Source of the DNA: Ornithinimicrobium sp. F0845
GTDB lineage: Bacteria > Actinomycetota > Actinomycetes > Actinomycetales > Dermatophilaceae
DNA length: 64,000 bases
Assembly (NCBI RefSeq): GCF_023015765.1
Contig: NZ_JALKAL010000013.1
Coordinates: 49,846-113,845 of the forward strand
Reading direction: 5' to 3'
The position numbers and the translations under genes are program-made. Under the pieces are notes generated by a model. It saw only the letters and a program-made list of their open reading frames with translations, searched no databases and had not been told where the DNA came from. Shown here piece after piece: positions 62,887-64,000 of the stretch; the stretch's first letter is position 1; each line of letters starts with the position of its first letter.

Positions 62887-63312
62887 GTGGCTCGGTTCAC
62901 GGAGGGGTTCGAGGCCGCTGGTGGGGGCGTGTCGGTGCTGGAGGCCCGCCTGGCTTCGGTGCTGGCCGACCCGCCCGCCCGGGAGGTGAGGCTGGAGGAG
63001 ATCGCCCCGGTGCCGGACTGCTCCGTGGTGGTGGAGTTCGTCTCCCTGGCTGAGGACGCGGTGACGCTCGCGCTGGCCGGGTTGGGGGTGGCCCCGGCCG
63101 AGTGCGCGGTGCTGACCGACCTGGCCCAGGCCTGCGCGTCGGTGACCCGCCGCGGTGCCACCGCACCCGGGCAGGAGTTCTTCACCCTCACCGGCACCAC
63201 CAACCAGACCGCCGCCGACACGGCCGCCGCTGACCCGGCCGCGGCACCGGCTCTGCGTCGGTGGACCCGGCGACGGCTGAGGTGTCGGTGGGTGAGGAGG
63301 CACCGGCGGTGA
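62887..63312 (+). CDS. Protein of unknown function, possibly the N-terminal part of the DUF222-type gene
   Basis: 141-residue frame (VARFTEGFEAAGGGVSVLEARL to SVTRRGATAPGQEFFTLTGT). The last 20 residues switch to an Arg-rich string (RRWTRRRLRCRWVRRHRR) that looks like out-of-frame translation. Good coding sequence continues in a different frame from about 63249. Two readings are possible: a natural two-gene unit, since GAGGAGG lies 8 nt before a GTG at 63309 that overlaps this stop by GTGA, or one gene broken by a frameshift near 63235-63260. GTG at 62887 is preferred over 62878 because GGGGAGG then has normal spacing. Confidence 0.55.
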   Translation: MARFTEGFEAAGGGVSVLEARLASVLADPPAREVRLEEIAPVPDCSVVVEFVSLAEDAVTLALAGLGVAPAECAVLTDLAQACASVTRRGATAPGQEFFTLTGTTNQTAADTAAADPAAAPALRRWTRRRLRCRWVRRHRR

Positions 63313-64000
63313 AGGGTCGGGCATCGTCGTTGGTGGATGCGTTGGGGGTGTTGTCGCGGGCGGCGGGCCGGTTGGACAAGGTGATGGTGTCCGGGGCGCG
63401 GGAGCTGACCGCGGCGCAGGGCAAGTTGTTGTTGGCCGACAAGGGCGCGGCCTCCCTGGATGAGCTGACCCCGGCCCAGACCGAGGCGTGGCGGAACAAG
63501 GCCAAGCGGCGGACCCGCACCGATCTGGAGTTCGAGATGGGCTGGGGTGCCGGGGAGATCCGAGACCTGGTCGCCCTGGCTGCGATGCCCGCCTCGACCA
63601 CCGGCCCGGTGGGTTCGGCCATGGCGTCGGGGGAGGTCTCGTGGCGGCTGGTGCGGGGGTTTGTCGGGGCGGCCGGGCACCTGCCCACGCACCTGGGTGC
63701 CGGGGTCGCGGGCGCCCTGTTCGGCACCGATGAGTCGGTCGCCGCGACCGAGCGGTTGAGCGCCGACCGGGAGTTCACCGGTCGCCCGTGGGCGCACCGG
63801 GAGTTCTACCGGGCCCTGGACCGGGAGGTCGCCAAGGCCGAGGCCCACCTGGATGAGGACGAGCGGCGCGCCAAGTCCCGGGCCAAGTCGCTGCAGGGCA
63901 CCGACACCTGGGGCCGGATGGATGAGGACGGCACCGGGACCTTCGGGATGCGGTGCACCGCGACCCAGGTCGCGGCAATCCTGGACCGGGTGGAGGGCGC
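63309..64000 (+). CDS. DUF222-domain protein, probably an HNH endonuclease of the 13E12-like type (3' end missing)
   Basis: At least 230 residues from GTG at 63309, cut by the right edge. The sequence (SSLVDALGVLSRAAGRLDKV, ARELTAAQGKLLLADKGAAS, WRNKAKRRTRTDLEFEMGWG, EIRDLVALAAMPASTTGPVG) fits the DUF222 region that precedes a C-terminal HNH nuclease in many multicopy actinobacterial proteins. The HNH motif itself is beyond the window. The frame is open back to 63234, so it may begin as the continuation of the upstream frame. These genes occur in many copies per genome and recombine with each other. Confidence 0.65.
   Translation, partial: MKGRASSLVDALGVLSRAAGRLDKVMVSGARELTAAQGKLLLADKGAASLDELTPAQTEAWRNKAKRRTRTDLEFEMGWGAGEIRDLVALAAMPASTTGPVGSAMASGEVSWRLVRGFVGAAGHLPTHLGAGVAGALFGTDESVAATERLSADREFTGRPWAHREFYRALDREVAKAEAHLDEDERRAKSRAKSLQGTDTWGRMDEDGTGTFGMRCTATQVAAILDRVEG

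Overview
The window is chromosomal DNA of a very G+C-rich actinobacterium. GTG starts, 4-bp ATGA/GTGA overlaps between co-directional genes, Lsr2, Rex, bS22, DisA, a Ku-based end-joining locus and a RipA-like NlpC/P60 hydrolase all fit. Gene order matches two well-known actinobacterial blocks: the ppx-sugar isomerase-proC-HTH-bS22-epimerase-acyltransferase-glutaredoxin-hemACD run (Mycobacterium tuberculosis Rv0496-Rv0511) and the clpC-lsr2-lysS-nuoD2-folKBPE-ftsH-hpt-tilS-dacB-ppa run of Streptomyces. A Micrococcales member near the Intrasporangiaceae/Ornithinimicrobium group is my best guess, from general resemblance only. I see no insertion sequence, CRISPR array, prophage or replication origin; the content is core chromosome except perhaps the DUF222-type gene cut by the right edge.

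Layout. 0-7 kb: a minus-strand tetrapyrrole operon rex-hemA-hemC-hemD/cobA under a Rex operator, preceded by a glutaredoxin-like/acyltransferase/epimerase operon. 7-14.2 kb: bS22, a small HTH protein, AcuC-like deacetylase, a KtrA/TrkA protein, GNAT, proC plus proline dehydrogenase, a TIM-barrel isomerase and a Ppx/GppA phosphatase. 14.2-18.7 kb: a Cys-rich unknown, then radA-disA-mutY on the plus strand (genome surveillance and repair). 18.7-25 kb: a 1481-residue secreted subtilase with Kelch-like repeats, flanked by two related winged-helix regulators whose N-terminal receivers are reduced. 25-31.5 kb: clpC, a lipoprotein, and a Ku/ligase/polymerase end-joining locus. 31.7-37.4 kb: lsr2, lysS, ogt, a MidA/NDUFAF7-type methyltransferase beside a lone nuoD, and a DUF3180 protein. 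37.4-48.2 kb: folate genes, ftsH, hpt, tilS, a DUF2342 metalloprotein, dacB and ppa, with an AraC-VOC pair between. 48.4-58 kb: a PT-rich NlpC/P60 hydrolase, a DUF3352 membrane protein, tRNA-Thr(CGU), a secreted peptidase, holB, tmk and a divergent Lrp/PLP-lyase pair. 58-64 kb: topA, an aminoglycoside-phosphotransferase-fold protein, DoxX, and the DUF222-type gene.

Three features run across the window. (1) A roughly 70-bp imperfect palindromic element lies in three separate intergenic regions (9.8, 31.6 and 52.4 kb). (2) Seventeen genes have a NANNNT -10-like hexamer 6-8 nt before the start codon, usually without a good Shine-Dalgarno sequence, the signature of leaderless transcripts; genes with clear Shine-Dalgarno sites (clpC, lsr2, the protease, disA, topA) do not show it. 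(3) Short tandem duplications of 14-39 bp occur repeatedly, both between genes and in linkers or N-termini of proteins. Coordinates and motifs were read by eye; family assignments are from recalled motifs without database searches.
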